Origin: Pseudomonas putida
GTDB taxonomy: Bacteria > Pseudomonadota > Gammaproteobacteria > Pseudomonadales > Pseudomonadaceae
NCBI RefSeq assembly: GCF_025905425.1
Contig: NZ_CP109603.1
Span: 5,906,501 to 5,970,500, forward strand
Direction of reading: 5' to 3'
DNA length: 64,000 bases
Position numbers and translations under genes: made by a program. Shown piece after piece: positions 32,642 through 42,484 of this stretch. Numbering within the stretch: the first letter of the stretch is position 1; each line of letters begins with the position of its first letter. The notes below the pieces were generated by a model. That model was not told the origin of the DNA. It worked only from the letters and a program-made list of their open reading frames with translations, and did no database searches.

Positions 32642-34006
32642 TCAGGCGCTGGCCATCACCCTACGCCGCACCATCAAGCTGTCCACCCCCCACATCACCA
32701 CCATCGATACCCCCACCAGCGGGAACATCACCCCCAGCGCCACCATCACCCCAACAGCCGTTTTCCAGCGCGGCAAGTCATGACGCAGCGGCGGCACACC
32801 CAGCCCGCCCGCGGGCCGGCGTTTCCACCACATCACCAGGCCACTGACCGAACCCAGCAGGATCATCAGACACACCAGCAGAATGATGATCTGGTTAAAC
32901 GCCCCGAACATCTTGCCTTCGTGCAGCATCACGCCCAGTTCGGTAGCCCGTGCAACCGGGCTGTAATCCTGCCAGCGCACGTCGGCCAGTACCTTGCCGG
33001 TGTACTGATCGATATGCAGGGTGGCGTCGTTGCGCGGGTCGTCAGCGAATACCGCGACGGTGAACACACCGTCTGCCGTCGTCGGCAAGGTGATGCTGTA
33101 GCCCGGCGCCACCTGGCGCGCAGTGGCAATGTCCTCGACCTGTTGCACGCTCACCTGCGGCGCCGCCGGGGCGTTCGACATCATGTGATGCCCGGCATGT
33201 TCGGCATGTGCGCCGGACTGCGGCATGGGGGTGTTCTCCACCGCCCAAGGCACGGTCTGACGATGGGCGCTGTTGAGCTCCCGGGCCTGCTGGTCGGATT
33301 TGGGCACGTCGTTCCACATCGCTGCCGGGAAGCGGTTCCACAAATCGGCATACTGCTTGCCCCACATGCCCGTCCAGGTCATGCCACTGAGCAGCATCAA
33401 CAGCAGCAGGGCCGAGCCCCAGAACCCCGTCACCGCATGCAGGTCACGCCACAGCAGCCGACCGCGCGCGGAAAAACGCGGCCACAGCACGCCAGCGCTG
33501 CTGCGCCCGCGTGGCCACCAGAGATACAAGCCGGACACCACCAGCACAATGCCCCAGCCCGCGGCCAGCTCCACCAGGCGATCGCCCACCGTGCCAACCA
33601 TCAATTCGCCATGCAGGGCGCGGGCAACCGCCTGCAAGTTCTGTTTGCCATCCTGCTCACCGAGCAGCTTGCCGCTGTAGGGGTCGACGAACACGTTCAG
33701 TTCGCGCCCGCCGTCATGCACCACGAACTGCGCGCTGCGCTCGGCATCGAGGGGCGGCAGGTATTGGCCGACATGGCCTTGCGGATACGCCTGGCGTACC
33801 TCGGCGAGCAGGGTGTCTGCGGCCTGTCGGTGGTGGCCGGCTTCGACCACCATCAAGTCGCGGTACAGCAGCGGGTCGAGCTGCGGCTTGAACAAGTAGA
33901 TGATCCCGGTGATCGCCAGCAGGATCATGAACGGGGCGACGAACAGCCCCGCGTAAAAGTGCCAACGCCAGGCCAGGTTGTAGAAAGACACGCGTGTTCC
34001 GCTCAT
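32642..34006 (-). CDS. PepSY-domain membrane protein, copper/iron uptake associated
   Basis: 454-residue inner-membrane protein of the PepSY-associated TM (DUF2271/PiuB-like) type. Membrane segments lie near residues 12-35 (FYAGLFVAPFMILLAITGIIYLFK), 145-165, 195-215, 355-380 and 415-440, with periplasmic PepSY-like domains between them. A His/Met-rich loop (MPQSGAHAEHAGHHMMSNAP) suggests metal binding. It is the last gene of the copper island, 58 nt after oprC, so it probably reduces or moves the metal imported by the receptor. Function is inferred from context. Confidence 0.8.
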   Translation of the reverse strand: MSGTRVSFYNLAWRWHFYAGLFVAPFMILLAITGIIYLFKPQLDPLLYRDLMVVEAGHHRQAADTLLAEVRQAYPQGHVGQYLPPLDAERSAQFVVHDGGRELNVFVDPYSGKLLGEQDGKQNLQAVARALHGELMVGTVGDRLVELAAGWGIVLVVSGLYLWWPRGRSSAGVLWPRFSARGRLLWRDLHAVTGFWGSALLLLMLLSGMTWTGMWGKQYADLWNRFPAAMWNDVPKSDQQARELNSAHRQTVPWAVENTPMPQSGAHAEHAGHHMMSNAPAAPQVSVQQVEDIATARQVAPGYSITLPTTADGVFTVAVFADDPRNDATLHIDQYTGKVLADVRWQDYSPVARATELGVMLHEGKMFGAFNQIIILLVCLMILLGSVSGLVMWWKRRPAGGLGVPPLRHDLPRWKTAVGVMVALGVMFPLVGVSMVVMWGVDSLMVRRRVMASA

Positions 34007-34064
34007 GGGAACCTCCTGTTTGACCAGGTGAGGGGCGCGACCGTAGCCGCGCCCATTGTTATTG

Positions 34065-36131
34065 TCAGAAGCTGAAATCGACCTTGGTCCAGAAGGTCCT
34101 GCCTGGCTCGTTCACCGGCTGTGGGTCTGTGGCCGGGTAGCCGAACCCGGCGTTCCCGGCCAGGTTCAAGTGCTCGGCGTAGGTTTTGTCGAACAGGTTG
34201 TCGACCCCTGCGCTGAGCTTGAGGTTGTTGTTCACCTTGTAGGCACCATTGAGCGAGAACACGCCGAAGCCTGCGCTCTTGTCGTAGTCCTTGCCGACTA
34301 CGTTGCCCTGGTTTTCGGCGATGCGGTTTTGCGCGGCCACCAGCCGCCACAGCGCACCGACACTCCAGACGTCGCGGCTGTAGGTCAGGCCCAGACGGCT
34401 CTCCAGGGGTGGCATTTGCGGTAGCGCTTTGCCATCACTGCTGTTCTTGCCCCAAGCGTAGGCCAGGGTAGCGTCGGCCTTCCAGTTTTCGCTGAGCTTG
34501 TAAGCGGCACCCAGCTCGCCGCCCATGATGCGGGCGTCGATGTTCTGGGCCTGGGAGGTGCTCATGCCCATCATGCCGGTGCGGTAGTCGAACAGGATGT
34601 AGTCACGGATCTGCCCGACATAACCCGAGGCCCAGGCTTCCAGGCGCGCGTCGCGGTACTGGATGCCGAAGTCGAGCTGGGTGGTCTTCTCTGGCTTGAT
34701 GCCGTCGAAGGCATTGGCCGCGCCGGCTGGCGCCAGCTTGGGCGAGAACAGCTCCCAGTAGTCGGGGAAGCGCTGGGCGTGGCCGAGGCCGATGTAGGTG
34801 GTGGCCGGGATCGCTGCCAGGTCGTGCTCGTAGCGGATGAAGCCGCTGGGCAGTGTATCGGCGCGGGTATCGCCTTCGGTGGCGACGCCTTGGCGAAAAT
34901 CACGGGCCGAGGCACGGTCGAGGCGGGCGCCGGAGATCAGCCGGTCTTCGCCGCTGACGTACCAGGTCAGCTCGCTGAAGGCACCGTAGTTATGGAAGTC
35001 GGCATCTTTGGTCCACGCCTGGCCCTTGTGCGCATCGACGCCCATGCCACCGCGCTTGCGATGCTCGTTGGTCTGCGCATCGATGCCGCTGACCAGTTGC
35101 ACGTCAGCCCAGCGCCAGGTCGCCTTGACCCTGGCGCCCATGGTGCGGCGGTCGACGTTGCTGACCATCGGCATGCCCATCATGCCGCTGCCGGAGGGCG
35201 TGCGCAGGCTGTAGTTGTCCATCACGTGGTCGGCGTAGTTGTAGTAGACCTGTGCCTCGACCTTGTCGAGCACCTCGCCGAGGTTGGACTTTTCGAAGCG
35301 CAGCCCCAGGCTCTCGCGCTTGAACTGCGAGCCGTCCATGCCGCGCCCGGCATAGCGTGCTTCGCCATCGCCCTTGCCGGCGGTGAGTTCCAGCAGGGTG
35401 TCCGGGTCGGGTGTCCAGCCGAGGGCTACATCGCCGTTCCATTTGTCCCAGCGCGACGGCACGGTGTCATCGTTGCCGTCGTGGTAGTCGTCCGAGCGCG
35501 ACTGGTTGCCGACGAAGCGGGCATAGCCTTGGCTGTTGCCGGCGGCGGCGTCGAGTACCTTGTCGAAGCGGCCATTGGAGCCGGCCAAGAGGCTTGCGTT
35601 GACACGGCTGCCCAGGGTACCGAACTTTTCCGGCTCGCGTTCGAAGAGGATGGTCCCGGCGGAACCGCCAGGGCCCCAGATCACGCTTTGCGGGCCTTTG
35701 ATCACGGTCAGGCGGTCGTAGGTTTCCGGCGAGATGTACGAGGTCGGTGCGTCCATGCGGTTAGGGCAGGCACCCAGCATGACGCCGCCATTGGTGAGGA
35801 TGTTCAGGCGCGAACCGAACATGCCGCGCAACACCGGGTCGCCGTTGGTACCGCCGGAGCGGATAGCCGAGAAACCAGGGATGGTCTTGAGGTAATCGGC
35901 ACCGTCGCTGGCAGGTACGGGTTGGCGTGGGTCTTTCGGGTTGGTGACCACGGTCAGCGGCGAGCTGGGCGCCACGGCGGTGATCACCGTCGGGCTCAGT
36001 TCGGGCGCGTCGTGCACGTGGCCTTCATGGCCAAGGTCGGTGGCCAGGGCCATGGGCGCAATCAGCGAACCGCACAGGGCGGCGATGGTCCCGCGCAGGG
36101 ACAGGGCAAAAACAGGGGTGCAGCCAGACAT
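34065..36131 (-). CDS. oprC: TonB-dependent copper receptor OprC
   Basis: 688-residue outer-membrane receptor. Signal peptide to about residue 30 (APMALA), then a His-rich stretch, plug domain (TVITAVAP; LRGMFGSRLNILTNGG) and 22-strand barrel ending in WTKVDFSF. The plug carries CPNRMD (Cys122 to Met126, CxxxM), the copper-binding motif of P. aeruginosa OprC, and Met-rich loops (GSGMMGMPM; TGMMGMSTS) would add ligands. It imports copper using TonB energy. It lies between DUF2946 and PepSY genes in the copper operon. Confidence 0.92.
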   Translation of the reverse strand: MSGCTPVFALSLRGTIAALCGSLIAPMALATDLGHEGHVHDAPELSPTVITAVAPSSPLTVVTNPKDPRQPVPASDGADYLKTIPGFSAIRSGGTNGDPVLRGMFGSRLNILTNGGVMLGACPNRMDAPTSYISPETYDRLTVIKGPQSVIWGPGGSAGTILFEREPEKFGTLGSRVNASLLAGSNGRFDKVLDAAAGNSQGYARFVGNQSRSDDYHDGNDDTVPSRWDKWNGDVALGWTPDPDTLLELTAGKGDGEARYAGRGMDGSQFKRESLGLRFEKSNLGEVLDKVEAQVYYNYADHVMDNYSLRTPSGSGMMGMPMVSNVDRRTMGARVKATWRWADVQLVSGIDAQTNEHRKRGGMGVDAHKGQAWTKDADFHNYGAFSELTWYVSGEDRLISGARLDRASARDFRQGVATEGDTRADTLPSGFIRYEHDLAAIPATTYIGLGHAQRFPDYWELFSPKLAPAGAANAFDGIKPEKTTQLDFGIQYRDARLEAWASGYVGQIRDYILFDYRTGMMGMSTSQAQNIDARIMGGELGAAYKLSENWKADATLAYAWGKNSSDGKALPQMPPLESRLGLTYSRDVWSVGALWRLVAAQNRIAENQGNVVGKDYDKSAGFGVFSLNGAYKVNNNLKLSAGVDNLFDKTYAEHLNLAGNAGFGYPATDPQPVNEPGRTFWTKVDFSF

Positions 36132-36197
36132 AATGATTCCAGTCGATCAGTCATGGGTGTGCGCGAAGCCTCCTGGCTCCGTGCGGACAATGTGGTT

Positions 36198-36629
36198 TCA
36201 GACGCTGATCGAGGAAGGCGGCGCGCGGCTGCGCGCGCCAGGGAATACAGCCTGCCGGGCATGCCCCTGGCGCGTGGGGGCAATCAGGTGGGTGGAGGGG
36301 GCTACGACGCCGGCACTGAGCGGGCTGAGGGTTTGTGGCAGTGCGGGGCAGTTGAACAGCAGGCTGCAGTAGCCGCACTTTTCCCACATCACATGCAGCT
36401 GGCCGTCGTCGCCATGGCCGTGATGCGAGTCTGCGCCATGCTCATGCTCGGTGGACATCGACATGTCCATCGGCATGCTCATGCCGGCGTGGTGATCCAT
36501 CGGCATCGACTGGGAAATCAGCGGGCCGATGAAGATCATCCACATGGCGAACAGGCTCAGCCAGCTGCCACCGACGCGCCTGCGTTCAGGGCGGGTGGTA
36601 CGGCTGGTGCTGTTGCGCGGCAGGCTCAT
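36198..36629 (-). CDS. DUF2946 protein, His/Met-rich
   Basis: 143-residue protein with a hydrophobic segment (SLFAMWMIFIGPLISQ, about residues 25-40) and a Met/His-rich region (MPMDHHAGMSMPMDMSMSTE; HEHGADSHHGHGDD), followed by EKCGYCSLLFNCP. DUF2946 proteins are found next to copper genes and are likely Cu(I)/Cu(II) binders of the envelope. It lies between the PCu(A)C chaperone and oprC. Confidence 0.75.
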   Translation of the reverse strand: MSLPRNSTSRTTRPERRRVGGSWLSLFAMWMIFIGPLISQSMPMDHHAGMSMPMDMSMSTEHEHGADSHHGHGDDGQLHVMWEKCGYCSLLFNCPALPQTLSPLSAGVVAPSTHLIAPTRQGHARQAVFPGARSRAPPSSISV

Positions 36630-36652
36630 GACGAGTGCCTGTCAGCTAATGG

Positions 36653-37138
36653 TCAGTGCGCGTGTTCGTGGGCCTGGGGCTGGCCCGAGGGCGCCTCTTT
36701 CTGCACGGCGACTTCGACGGTGACGTCACCGGCTTTCTCGAAGTGCAGAGTCAAAGGGAAACGCTTGCCGTCGCTGAGCAGGCTGCGGTCCTTGGGCTGC
36801 ATCAGCATCACGTGGTAGGCGCTAGGGGCGAAGGTCACGTCCTTGCCGGCGGGCACCACCACGTTGGGCACCTGTTGCATCTTCATGGTGCCGCTGGCTG
36901 TCATGGCGTGCTCGTGCAACTGGGCGTCATCGCTGATGGGGCTGTCGACACTCAGCAGGCGGTCATCGGCCTGGCCATTGTTGTGCACGACGAAATACGC
37001 GGCGACGTTGGGGGCATTCGGTGGCAGTTGCAGCGACCAGGGGTGCGCGATGTGCAGGTCGCCCACGGTGTATTCGTGGGCTGTGGCGAAGGCGCTGGGC
37101 AGCAGCAGGGCGGCCACGACGAGAGCTTGCTTGAGCAT
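36653..37138 (-). CDS. Periplasmic copper chaperone PCu(A)C
   Basis: 161-residue precursor with signal peptide (to about residue 20, ATA) and a PCu(A)C cupredoxin-like domain. Cu(I) ligands visible: HEHAM near residue 75-79, MKM at 85-87 and HVMLM at 109-113. Met87 to His109 fits the family spacing of 21 residues; the first His-to-Met spacing is one residue longer than the usual 10. The His-rich tail (AHEHAH) may add a site. It delivers Cu to oxidase or receptors; the neighbouring OprC system is its likely partner. Confidence 0.88.
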   Translation of the reverse strand: MLKQALVVAALLLPSAFATAHEYTVGDLHIAHPWSLQLPPNAPNVAAYFVVHNNGQADDRLLSVDSPISDDAQLHEHAMTASGTMKMQQVPNVVVPAGKDVTFAPSAYHVMLMQPKDRSLLSDGKRFPLTLHFEKAGDVTVEVAVQKEAPSGQPQAHEHAH

Positions 37139-37184
37139 GGTGAGTCTCCGATCTGTTCAGGTTCAGGCAGACAGCGTGAGTAAC

Positions 37185-37574
37185 TCAGACCAGGGGAGAG
37201 GCACGGGGATTGAGCGCGGGCCATAACTGGCGCGGCGTGGGTTGGTAGTCGGCAAGCTGCGGCGAATGCCCCGCGGTCATTGTCGGCGGGTTGTGCAACT
37301 GCGGCGGGTAGCCCGGTAAAGCCAGCAGCGGCGCGGCACCGGAGCAGCACCAGCAGTTCATCATGCTGGCGCTGTCATCGCTTTGCGGGCCGAGGTCGAT
37401 TTTGGCCAGGGCCTGGACGTCGACTTTGGCCTTGTTGGCCATGCTGGAACAGAAAGCCCCCCACAGCAACTGCTCTGCCGGGCCCTTGGGCGCGGCAGAG
37501 GACAGCGGCATGGCCAGCAGGTTGAACAGCACTGCTAGGCAGGCTATCCAGGCAATGTGCCGACGTGGGGGCAT
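37185..37574 (-). CDS. DUF2946-family protein with CWCC motif
   Basis: 129 residues: signal peptide/membrane segment (RHIAWIACLAVLFNLLAMPL), then a short domain with Cys near residue 42 and MMNCWCCSG around 71-79. The Cys cluster differs from the CGYC of the second DUF2946 protein, so the island holds two diverged copies. First gene of the copper island; transcription begins within the 226-bp spacer upstream, where I saw no clear operator. Confidence 0.7.
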   Translation of the reverse strand: MPPRRHIAWIACLAVLFNLLAMPLSSAAPKGPAEQLLWGAFCSSMANKAKVDVQALAKIDLGPQSDDSASMMNCWCCSGAAPLLALPGYPPQLHNPPTMTAGHSPQLADYQPTPRQLWPALNPRASPLV

Positions 37575-37671
37575 GGAGAGATCCGGTCAGGAATCGTGGC
37601 GGGTATTGTAAGGCGGAGTATAGGTAAAAAAGGCGGGGTGCGGTGAAGTGACGCAGTTGGTGGTGGTTTCT

Positions 37672-37793
37672 GGGGCTGCTCTGCAGCCCATTCGCGGGAC
37701 AAGCCCGCTCCCACAGGCACAGCGCTGACCTCTGGAGTTGCGCAGTTCCTGTGGGAGCGGGCTTGTCCCGCGAATGGGCCGCAGAGCAGCCCC
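37672..37793. repeat. REP inverted pair with flanking hairpins
   Basis: GGGGCTGC-TC-TGCAGCCC, REP units at 37688-37716 and 37749-37777, and GGGCCGCAGAGCAGCCC. It lies between the copper island promoter and the end of the slipin gene. Confidence 0.85.
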
Positions 37794-37800
37794 GACATTC

Positions 37801-38655
37801 TCAAGCCTTGTTGCGGCCCATCAAGCCGCGCACGGTCTCCTGCAGGTCCGCTGGCAACACCACGACTTTGGCATTGTCGCTGCTGGCCAGGTTCTCCATC
37901 GCCCCGATGTACCGTTCGCCCAGCAAGTACATGGCCGGCACGGTCTCGTTACCCACCGCCTCTTTTACCAGCGAGATCGCCCGCGCCGAAGCCTCGGCCA
38001 GGTTGATCTGCGCCTCGGCATCCAGCTTGGCCGATTGCAGGCGTGCTTCGGCTTCGAGGATCGCCGCCTGTTTGGCACCTTCGGCGCGGGTCACGTCGGC
38101 CTTGCGCTCACGCTCTGCTGCCGCCTGGCGCTCCATGGCCAGTTGCATGTTCTCGGATGGCTTGATGTCCTGGATTTCCACCGAGCGCACGGTCACGCCC
38201 CAGTCTTCGGTCTGCTCGGACATCGCCTCGCGCAGGCGGGCCTTGATCTGCTCACGGCTGGACAAGGCTTCGTCCAGGTCCATGGCACCGACGATGGCAC
38301 GCAGCGAAGTCATGGTCAGGCTGGTGACGGCGAAGGAGAAGTTCTGTACGCCGTAAGAGGCCTTCTGCGGGTCGACCACCTTGGCGAAGCACAGGGCATT
38401 GGCAACGATCACCGCGTTGTCCTTGGTGATGATTTCCTGCTGCTGCACATCGAGGATGATGTCTTTGGTGGGCAGGCGATAAGCGACCACGTCCACGTAG
38501 GGAATGACGATGTTCAGGCCGGGCTTGAGGGTGTTGTTGTAGCGGCCCAGGCGCTCGACGATCCATTCTTCGCCCTGAGGCACGATGCGCACCCCCTTGA
38601 ACACGGTGATCAGGACGAACAGGGCGAGGGCGCCCACGACGATAAGGCTGGTCAT
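37801..38655 (-). CDS. Slipin/stomatin-like SPFH protein
   Basis: 284-residue membrane-anchored SPFH protein (QmcA/stomatin group). N-terminal anchor about residues 4-22 (LIVVGALALFVLITVFKGV), SPFH domain (PQGEEWIVERLGRYNNTLKPGLNIVIPYVD), and a C-terminal coiled coil (about 175-245, ERQAAAERERKADVTRAEGAKQAA). SPFH proteins form membrane microdomain scaffolds. It sits 27 nt downstream of the NfeD gene on the same strand, the standard operon pairing of slipin and NfeD. Confidence 0.9.
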   Translation of the reverse strand: MTSLIVVGALALFVLITVFKGVRIVPQGEEWIVERLGRYNNTLKPGLNIVIPYVDVVAYRLPTKDIILDVQQQEIITKDNAVIVANALCFAKVVDPQKASYGVQNFSFAVTSLTMTSLRAIVGAMDLDEALSSREQIKARLREAMSEQTEDWGVTVRSVEIQDIKPSENMQLAMERQAAAERERKADVTRAEGAKQAAILEAEARLQSAKLDAEAQINLAEASARAISLVKEAVGNETVPAMYLLGERYIGAMENLASSDNAKVVVLPADLQETVRGLMGRNKA

Positions 38656-38681
38656 GATACGAACTTCCTTTTTGTACGGAT

Positions 38682-39119
38682 TCAGGCCCGGATGACGCGG
38701 GCGGTATTGCCTTCGATGGCGGTAAGGCGCACACGCTCGCCGGACGGGATGTCAGTGTCGGCGACGCAGGTCCATTCCTCATTGCCGAGGATCGGCTTCT
38801 GGAAACGCACGCGGCCTTTCTGAAACTCGGAAACGCTGGCGGTCAGCAGGCCGACTTCACCGATCACGCTGTCGGCTGTCCAGCGCACATCTGGCTTTTT
38901 GCGCCGAAACACTTTGAACCACAGCGCAGTGGTGGCTGAAGAAAGCAGCACCCACAGCAGCATCTGCATATCCAGTTGCAGGCTGGGCGCGGCGAGCGAG
39001 ATGAGCGAAACCAGCACGGCACCGATGCCGAACCAGAGAATGAAGAACGTGGGCAGGACCAGTTCGAGCAGGGTCAGCGCGATACCGAAGACCAGCCAGA
39101 TCCACCATTGCATGTCCAT
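38682..39119 (-). CDS. NfeD-family membrane protein
   Basis: 145-residue protein with three hydrophobic segments (WWIWLVFGIALTLLELVLPT; FFILWFGIGAVLVSLISLA; LLWVLLSSATTALWF) and a C-terminal OB-fold (GEVGLLTASVSEFQKGRVRF...GERVRLTAIEGNTARV). Short-type NfeD proteins lack the serine protease domain and partner with SPFH proteins. ATG 39119 has GGAAGG upstream. Forms a two-gene operon with the slipin downstream of it. Confidence 0.85.
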   Translation of the reverse strand: MDMQWWIWLVFGIALTLLELVLPTFFILWFGIGAVLVSLISLAAPSLQLDMQMLLWVLLSSATTALWFKVFRRKKPDVRWTADSVIGEVGLLTASVSEFQKGRVRFQKPILGNEEWTCVADTDIPSGERVRLTAIEGNTARVIRA

Positions 39120-39249
39120 ATGAATGAAGCCTTCCGGGGGAGAGGGCTGAAGTCTAAGGCAGAGGGGCCGCCATAGGCTATTCAAGCGGCATGTGAACCG
39201 TCTGAACTTCGTGTCAGAAAAGGGGAGTTGCCCAGCGCCTGCCGCAGCG

Positions 39250-39975
39250 TTAGCCGTTGGGGCTGAGTGCTGCAGTCAAATCAGCAGGTGAGCTGAATGT
39301 CCGATCGACTCCCAGAAGTTCCGGCCGGCGCAGAATCAACACCGGCACCCCTAGCTCCCGCGCCACGTCCAGCTTTGGCTCGGTCGCTACGCTGCCGCTG
39401 TTCTTGCTGATCAGCACATCGATCTTGCGGCGCGCGAACAACGCACGTTCGTCTTCAATGCGGAAGGGCCCGCGTGCGCCGATCACTTCGCAGCGTTCGT
39501 TACCGGGGCAGGCCTCCAGTGCGCGCAAGGTCCAGAACTGCTCCGGCGGGATCTCTGCCAGATGTTGTAGCGGCTCACGCCCCAGCGTGAACAGCGGTCG
39601 CCGGAACGGCGCGAGTGCTTCGATCAGCCCCGCCCAGTCGTCCACTTCGCGCCAATCGTCACCCGGCTGTGCCTGCCAGGCGGGGCGGCGTAGCGCCCAG
39701 CAGGGAATACCTGCGCTACGCGAGGCAATGGCGGCGTTGCGGCTGATTTGCGCGGCATAGGGGTGGGTGGCATCGATCAGCAGGGTGATGCCCGCCTCAC
39801 GCAGGTACTGGGCGAGGCCTTCAGCACCGCCATAGCCGCCGACCCGTACCTGGCAGGTCAGGTCCTGCGGTACGCGGCCGATGCCCGCCAGGCTGTAGAT
39901 GTGCTGCGGGCCCAACTGGCGGGCGATGGCCAGGGCTTCGGTGACGCCGCCCAGCAGCAGGATGCGCGCGGTCAT
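39250..39975 (-). CDS. cobK: Precorrin-6A reductase CobK/CbiJ
   Basis: 241-residue NADPH-dependent reductase of the macrocycle in cobalamin synthesis (precorrin-6A to precorrin-6B). N-terminal [16 protein letters not shown] (dinucleotide binding), [14 protein letters not shown] near residue 75, [19 protein letters not shown], and the C-terminal LILRRPE are family hallmarks. Because CbiD is encoded just upstream, the physiological substrate may instead be cobalt-precorrin-6A or precorrin-6A. ATG 39975 overlaps the cbiD stop by 4 nt. Confidence 0.9.
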   Translation of the reverse strand: MTARILLLGGVTEALAIARQLGPQHIYSLAGIGRVPQDLTCQVRVGGYGGAEGLAQYLREAGITLLIDATHPYAAQISRNAAIASRSAGIPCWALRRPAWQAQPGDDWREVDDWAGLIEALAPFRRPLFTLGREPLQHLAEIPPEQFWTLRALEACPGNERCEVIGARGPFRIEDERALFARRKIDVLISKNSGSVATEPKLDVARELGVPVLILRRPELLGVDRTFSSPADLTAALSPNG

Positions 39976-41066
39976 TGCACACCTGCCTGGCCGACGATGC
40001 CACCTTGGCGGTCGATGGCGAACACCTCTACTTGCACCTGCGGCGGCACCACGCTGCGGGCGAAGGCCAGCGCGTGTGCGCAAACGGCGTCGCCCAGGGC
40101 GATGCCAGCGGCATGCGCCAGCGCCAGGGCTTGCTGGCTGGTGTTGGCGGCGATGATCGCGGCCTGAAGGTTTGCGTCGGCGCCGATATCCGCCGCCCAG
40201 CCGGCCAGTTGTGGCAGGTCGATGCTCGAATGGCGGCTGTGCAGGTCCATGTGCCCGGCGGCAAGCTTGCTGATCTTGCCGAACCCCCCGCACAGGCTCA
40301 GGCGCGGCACCGGTACCTTGCGCAGGTGCTTGAGCACCGCGCCGACGAAGTCGCCCATTTCGATCAGGGCGATTTCCGGCAGGCCGTAGACCCGGCGCAT
40401 GGTGTCTTCGCTGGCGTTGCCGGTGCAGGCGGCGATGTGTGTGTAGCCGTTGGTGTGGGCGACGTCGATACCTTGATGGATCGAGGCGATGTAGGCCGCG
40501 CAGGAAAACGGCCGGACGATGCCGCTGGTACCCAGGATCGACAGCCCGCCGAGGATGCCCAGGCGCGGGTTCATGGTTTTGAGTGCCAGCAGTGCTCCGC
40601 CCTGCACATTGACCGTTATTTCAAAGCCGCCGTGGTAGGCACACTCCTCCGCCAGGCGTTGCAGGTGTTCGCCTATCATGCGCCGGGGCACCGGGTTGAT
40701 GGCTGGTTCGCCCACCGCCAGCACCAGCCCGGGGCGTGTCACGGTACCGACGCCTTCGCCGGCAACGAAGCGCACGCCGGGCTCCGCCAGCAAACGGACC
40801 TGGCTGAACAGCAGGGCACCATGGGTCACATCCGGGTCGTCGCCGGCGTCCTTGAGGGTGCCCGCTTCGGCACGTTCGCCCTCGCGACGGCAAAACTCCA
40901 GGCGCATCTGCACCACCTTGCCCTTGGGCAGGGTGATGCTCACTGCATCGCTGCAGACGCCGGTCAGCAACAGACGCGCCGCCGCGAGGCTGGTGGCGGT
41001 GGCGCAGCTGCCGGTGGTCAGGCCGCTGCGCAGCGGTGCGGGCTGTTCGTGGGTTTCTTCACGCAT
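39972..41066 (-). CDS. cbiD: Cobalt-precorrin-5B C1-methyltransferase CbiD
   Basis: 364-residue enzyme that methylates C1 and loses the acetaldehyde fragment in the anaerobic-type pathway. Diagnostic blocks: [25 protein letters not shown] at the start, [47 protein letters not shown] and [20 protein letters not shown]. In many Pseudomonas species it takes the place of CobF beside oxygen-dependent Cob enzymes. It overlaps both cobL (8 nt) and cobK (4 nt), so all three are translationally coupled. Confidence 0.93.
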   Translation of the reverse strand: MREETHEQPAPLRSGLTTGSCATATSLAAARLLLTGVCSDAVSITLPKGKVVQMRLEFCRREGERAEAGTLKDAGDDPDVTHGALLFSQVRLLAEPGVRFVAGEGVGTVTRPGLVLAVGEPAINPVPRRMIGEHLQRLAEECAYHGGFEITVNVQGGALLALKTMNPRLGILGGLSILGTSGIVRPFSCAAYIASIHQGIDVAHTNGYTHIAACTGNASEDTMRRVYGLPEIALIEMGDFVGAVLKHLRKVPVPRLSLCGGFGKISKLAAGHMDLHSRHSSIDLPQLAGWAADIGADANLQAAIIAANTSQQALALAHAAGIALGDAVCAHALAFARSVVPPQVQVEVFAIDRQGGIVGQAGVQ

Positions 41067-42270
41067 CGGCGGGCTTCACCACGTCCAGCAAGGTGATCGG
41101 CAGTGCCTGGCGCCAGGTGTCAAACGCCCCCAACGGCTGTGCCTGGGCAACATGAACCCGGGTCAGTTCGCCACCGTGACGTTCGCGAAAAAGCGCCAGG
41201 GTCAACTCGCTTTGCAGGGTTACCGCGTTGGCCACCAGCCGCCCACCGGGGCGCAGGCGCTGCCAGCACAGGTCGAGTACGCCTTCACGTGTCACCCCGC
41301 CACCGATGAAGATCGCATCGGGCTGCTCAAGGCCTGCCAGCGCCTCGGGCGCCTTGCCGCGGACCAGTTGCAGGCCGGGCACGCCCAATGCATCGCGATT
41401 GTGTTCGATAAACCCCTGGCGCCCTTCGTCGGCCTCGATGGCCAGCGCACGGCAGGCGGGGTGGGCGCGCATCCACTCGATGCCGATCGACCCACAGCCT
41501 GCGCCCACGTCCCACAGCAGCTCGCCGGGTTGTGGCGCGAGGCGGGCCAGGGTGATAGCGCGGACATCGCGCTTGGTCAGTTGGCCGTCATGCTCGAAGG
41601 CGGTGTCCGGCAGCCCGGCTACCCGTGCCAGGCGCGGTGCATTGGGCGCGGCGAGGCACTCGATGGCCACCAGGTTGAGCGCTGCAACCTGAGCGTGAGG
41701 CCAGTCCTGGGCGCTGCCCGCCCGTTCACGTTCCTCGGTGCCACCGAGGTGTTCGAACACGCGCAGGCGGCTTGGCCCGAAGCCACGCTCGCACAGCTGT
41801 GCGGCAATTGCGGCGGGGCTGTCACCGTCGTTGCTCAGCACCAGCAGGCGAGCACCGCTGTGCAGGTGCACATTGAGCGCCGCCAGCGGGCGGGCGACCA
41901 CCGACACCACCTGCACATCCTGCAGCGGCCAGCCCAGTCGGGCGGCGGCCAGGGCGCAAGAGGACGGCATCGACAGCACCCGCATCTCGCTGGCGGGCAC
42001 CTGGCGTGCCAGGCTGGCACCGACGCCGTAGAACATCGGGTCGCCGCTGGCCAGCACGCAAATGGGTTCGCCGCGCTGGGCGAGCACGGGCGCCAGAGAG
42101 AACGGGGTTGGCCAGCTTAGCCGCTCGCCGACCACGCAGCGCGGCAGCAAGGCCAGTTGGCGAGGGCTGCCGAAGATCCGCGAAGCGCCCAGCAGGGCAC
42201 GCCGGGCCTGCTTGCCAAGGCCATTGAAGCCGTCTTCACCGATGCCTACTACTGTCAGCCAGGGTGCCAT
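41059..42270 (-). CDS. cobL: Precorrin-6Y C5,15-methyltransferase (decarboxylating) CobL
   Basis: 403-residue bifunctional enzyme: an N-terminal CbiE-type tetrapyrrole methylase (about residues 4-200; [27 protein letters not shown]) and a C-terminal CbiT-type methyltransferase (about 230-400; [18 protein letters not shown], the SAM loop). It methylates C5 and C15 and decarboxylates the acetate side chain. ATG 42270 is chosen because upstream sequence is REP. First gene of the minus-strand cob operon, divergent from cobG. Confidence 0.93.
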   Translation of the reverse strand: MAPWLTVVGIGEDGFNGLGKQARRALLGASRIFGSPRQLALLPRCVVGERLSWPTPFSLAPVLAQRGEPICVLASGDPMFYGVGASLARQVPASEMRVLSMPSSCALAAARLGWPLQDVQVVSVVARPLAALNVHLHSGARLLVLSNDGDSPAAIAAQLCERGFGPSRLRVFEHLGGTEERERAGSAQDWPHAQVAALNLVAIECLAAPNAPRLARVAGLPDTAFEHDGQLTKRDVRAITLARLAPQPGELLWDVGAGCGSIGIEWMRAHPACRALAIEADEGRQGFIEHNRDALGVPGLQLVRGKAPEALAGLEQPDAIFIGGGVTREGVLDLCWQRLRPGGRLVANAVTLQSELTLALFRERHGGELTRVHVAQAQPLGAFDTWRQALPITLLDVVKPADA

Positions 42271-42289
42271 GTGTTTCAATCCGCCATTT

Positions 42290-42391
42290 CTGGGGCCGCT
42301 TCGCGCCCCTTCGCGGGCAAGCCCGCTCCCACAGGTGCAGCGTGATCCCTGTAGGGGCGGGCTTGCCCGCGAAGGGGCACGAAGCGGCCCC
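42290..42391. repeat. REP inverted pair between the cob operons
   Basis: Units at 42290-42333 and 42347-42391, preceded by GGGGCCGC and followed by GCGGCCCC, so the whole block is one long imperfect palindrome in the divergent cobL-cobG promoter region. Confidence 0.88.
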
Positions 42392-42484
42392 GGGTAAACA
42401 ATAAGCTCGACCACCGGCTTTTCATGCCGCCGGACAAAGCAGGCATAATACCGCGCCTTCTACACTCAAGCGCACTTTCACAGA

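Noticed and set aside
42392..42484. Cobalamin riboswitch before cobG or cobL
   Set aside because: I found no B12-box-like core (GCCACTG) or matching long leader; the region is mostly REP DNA.
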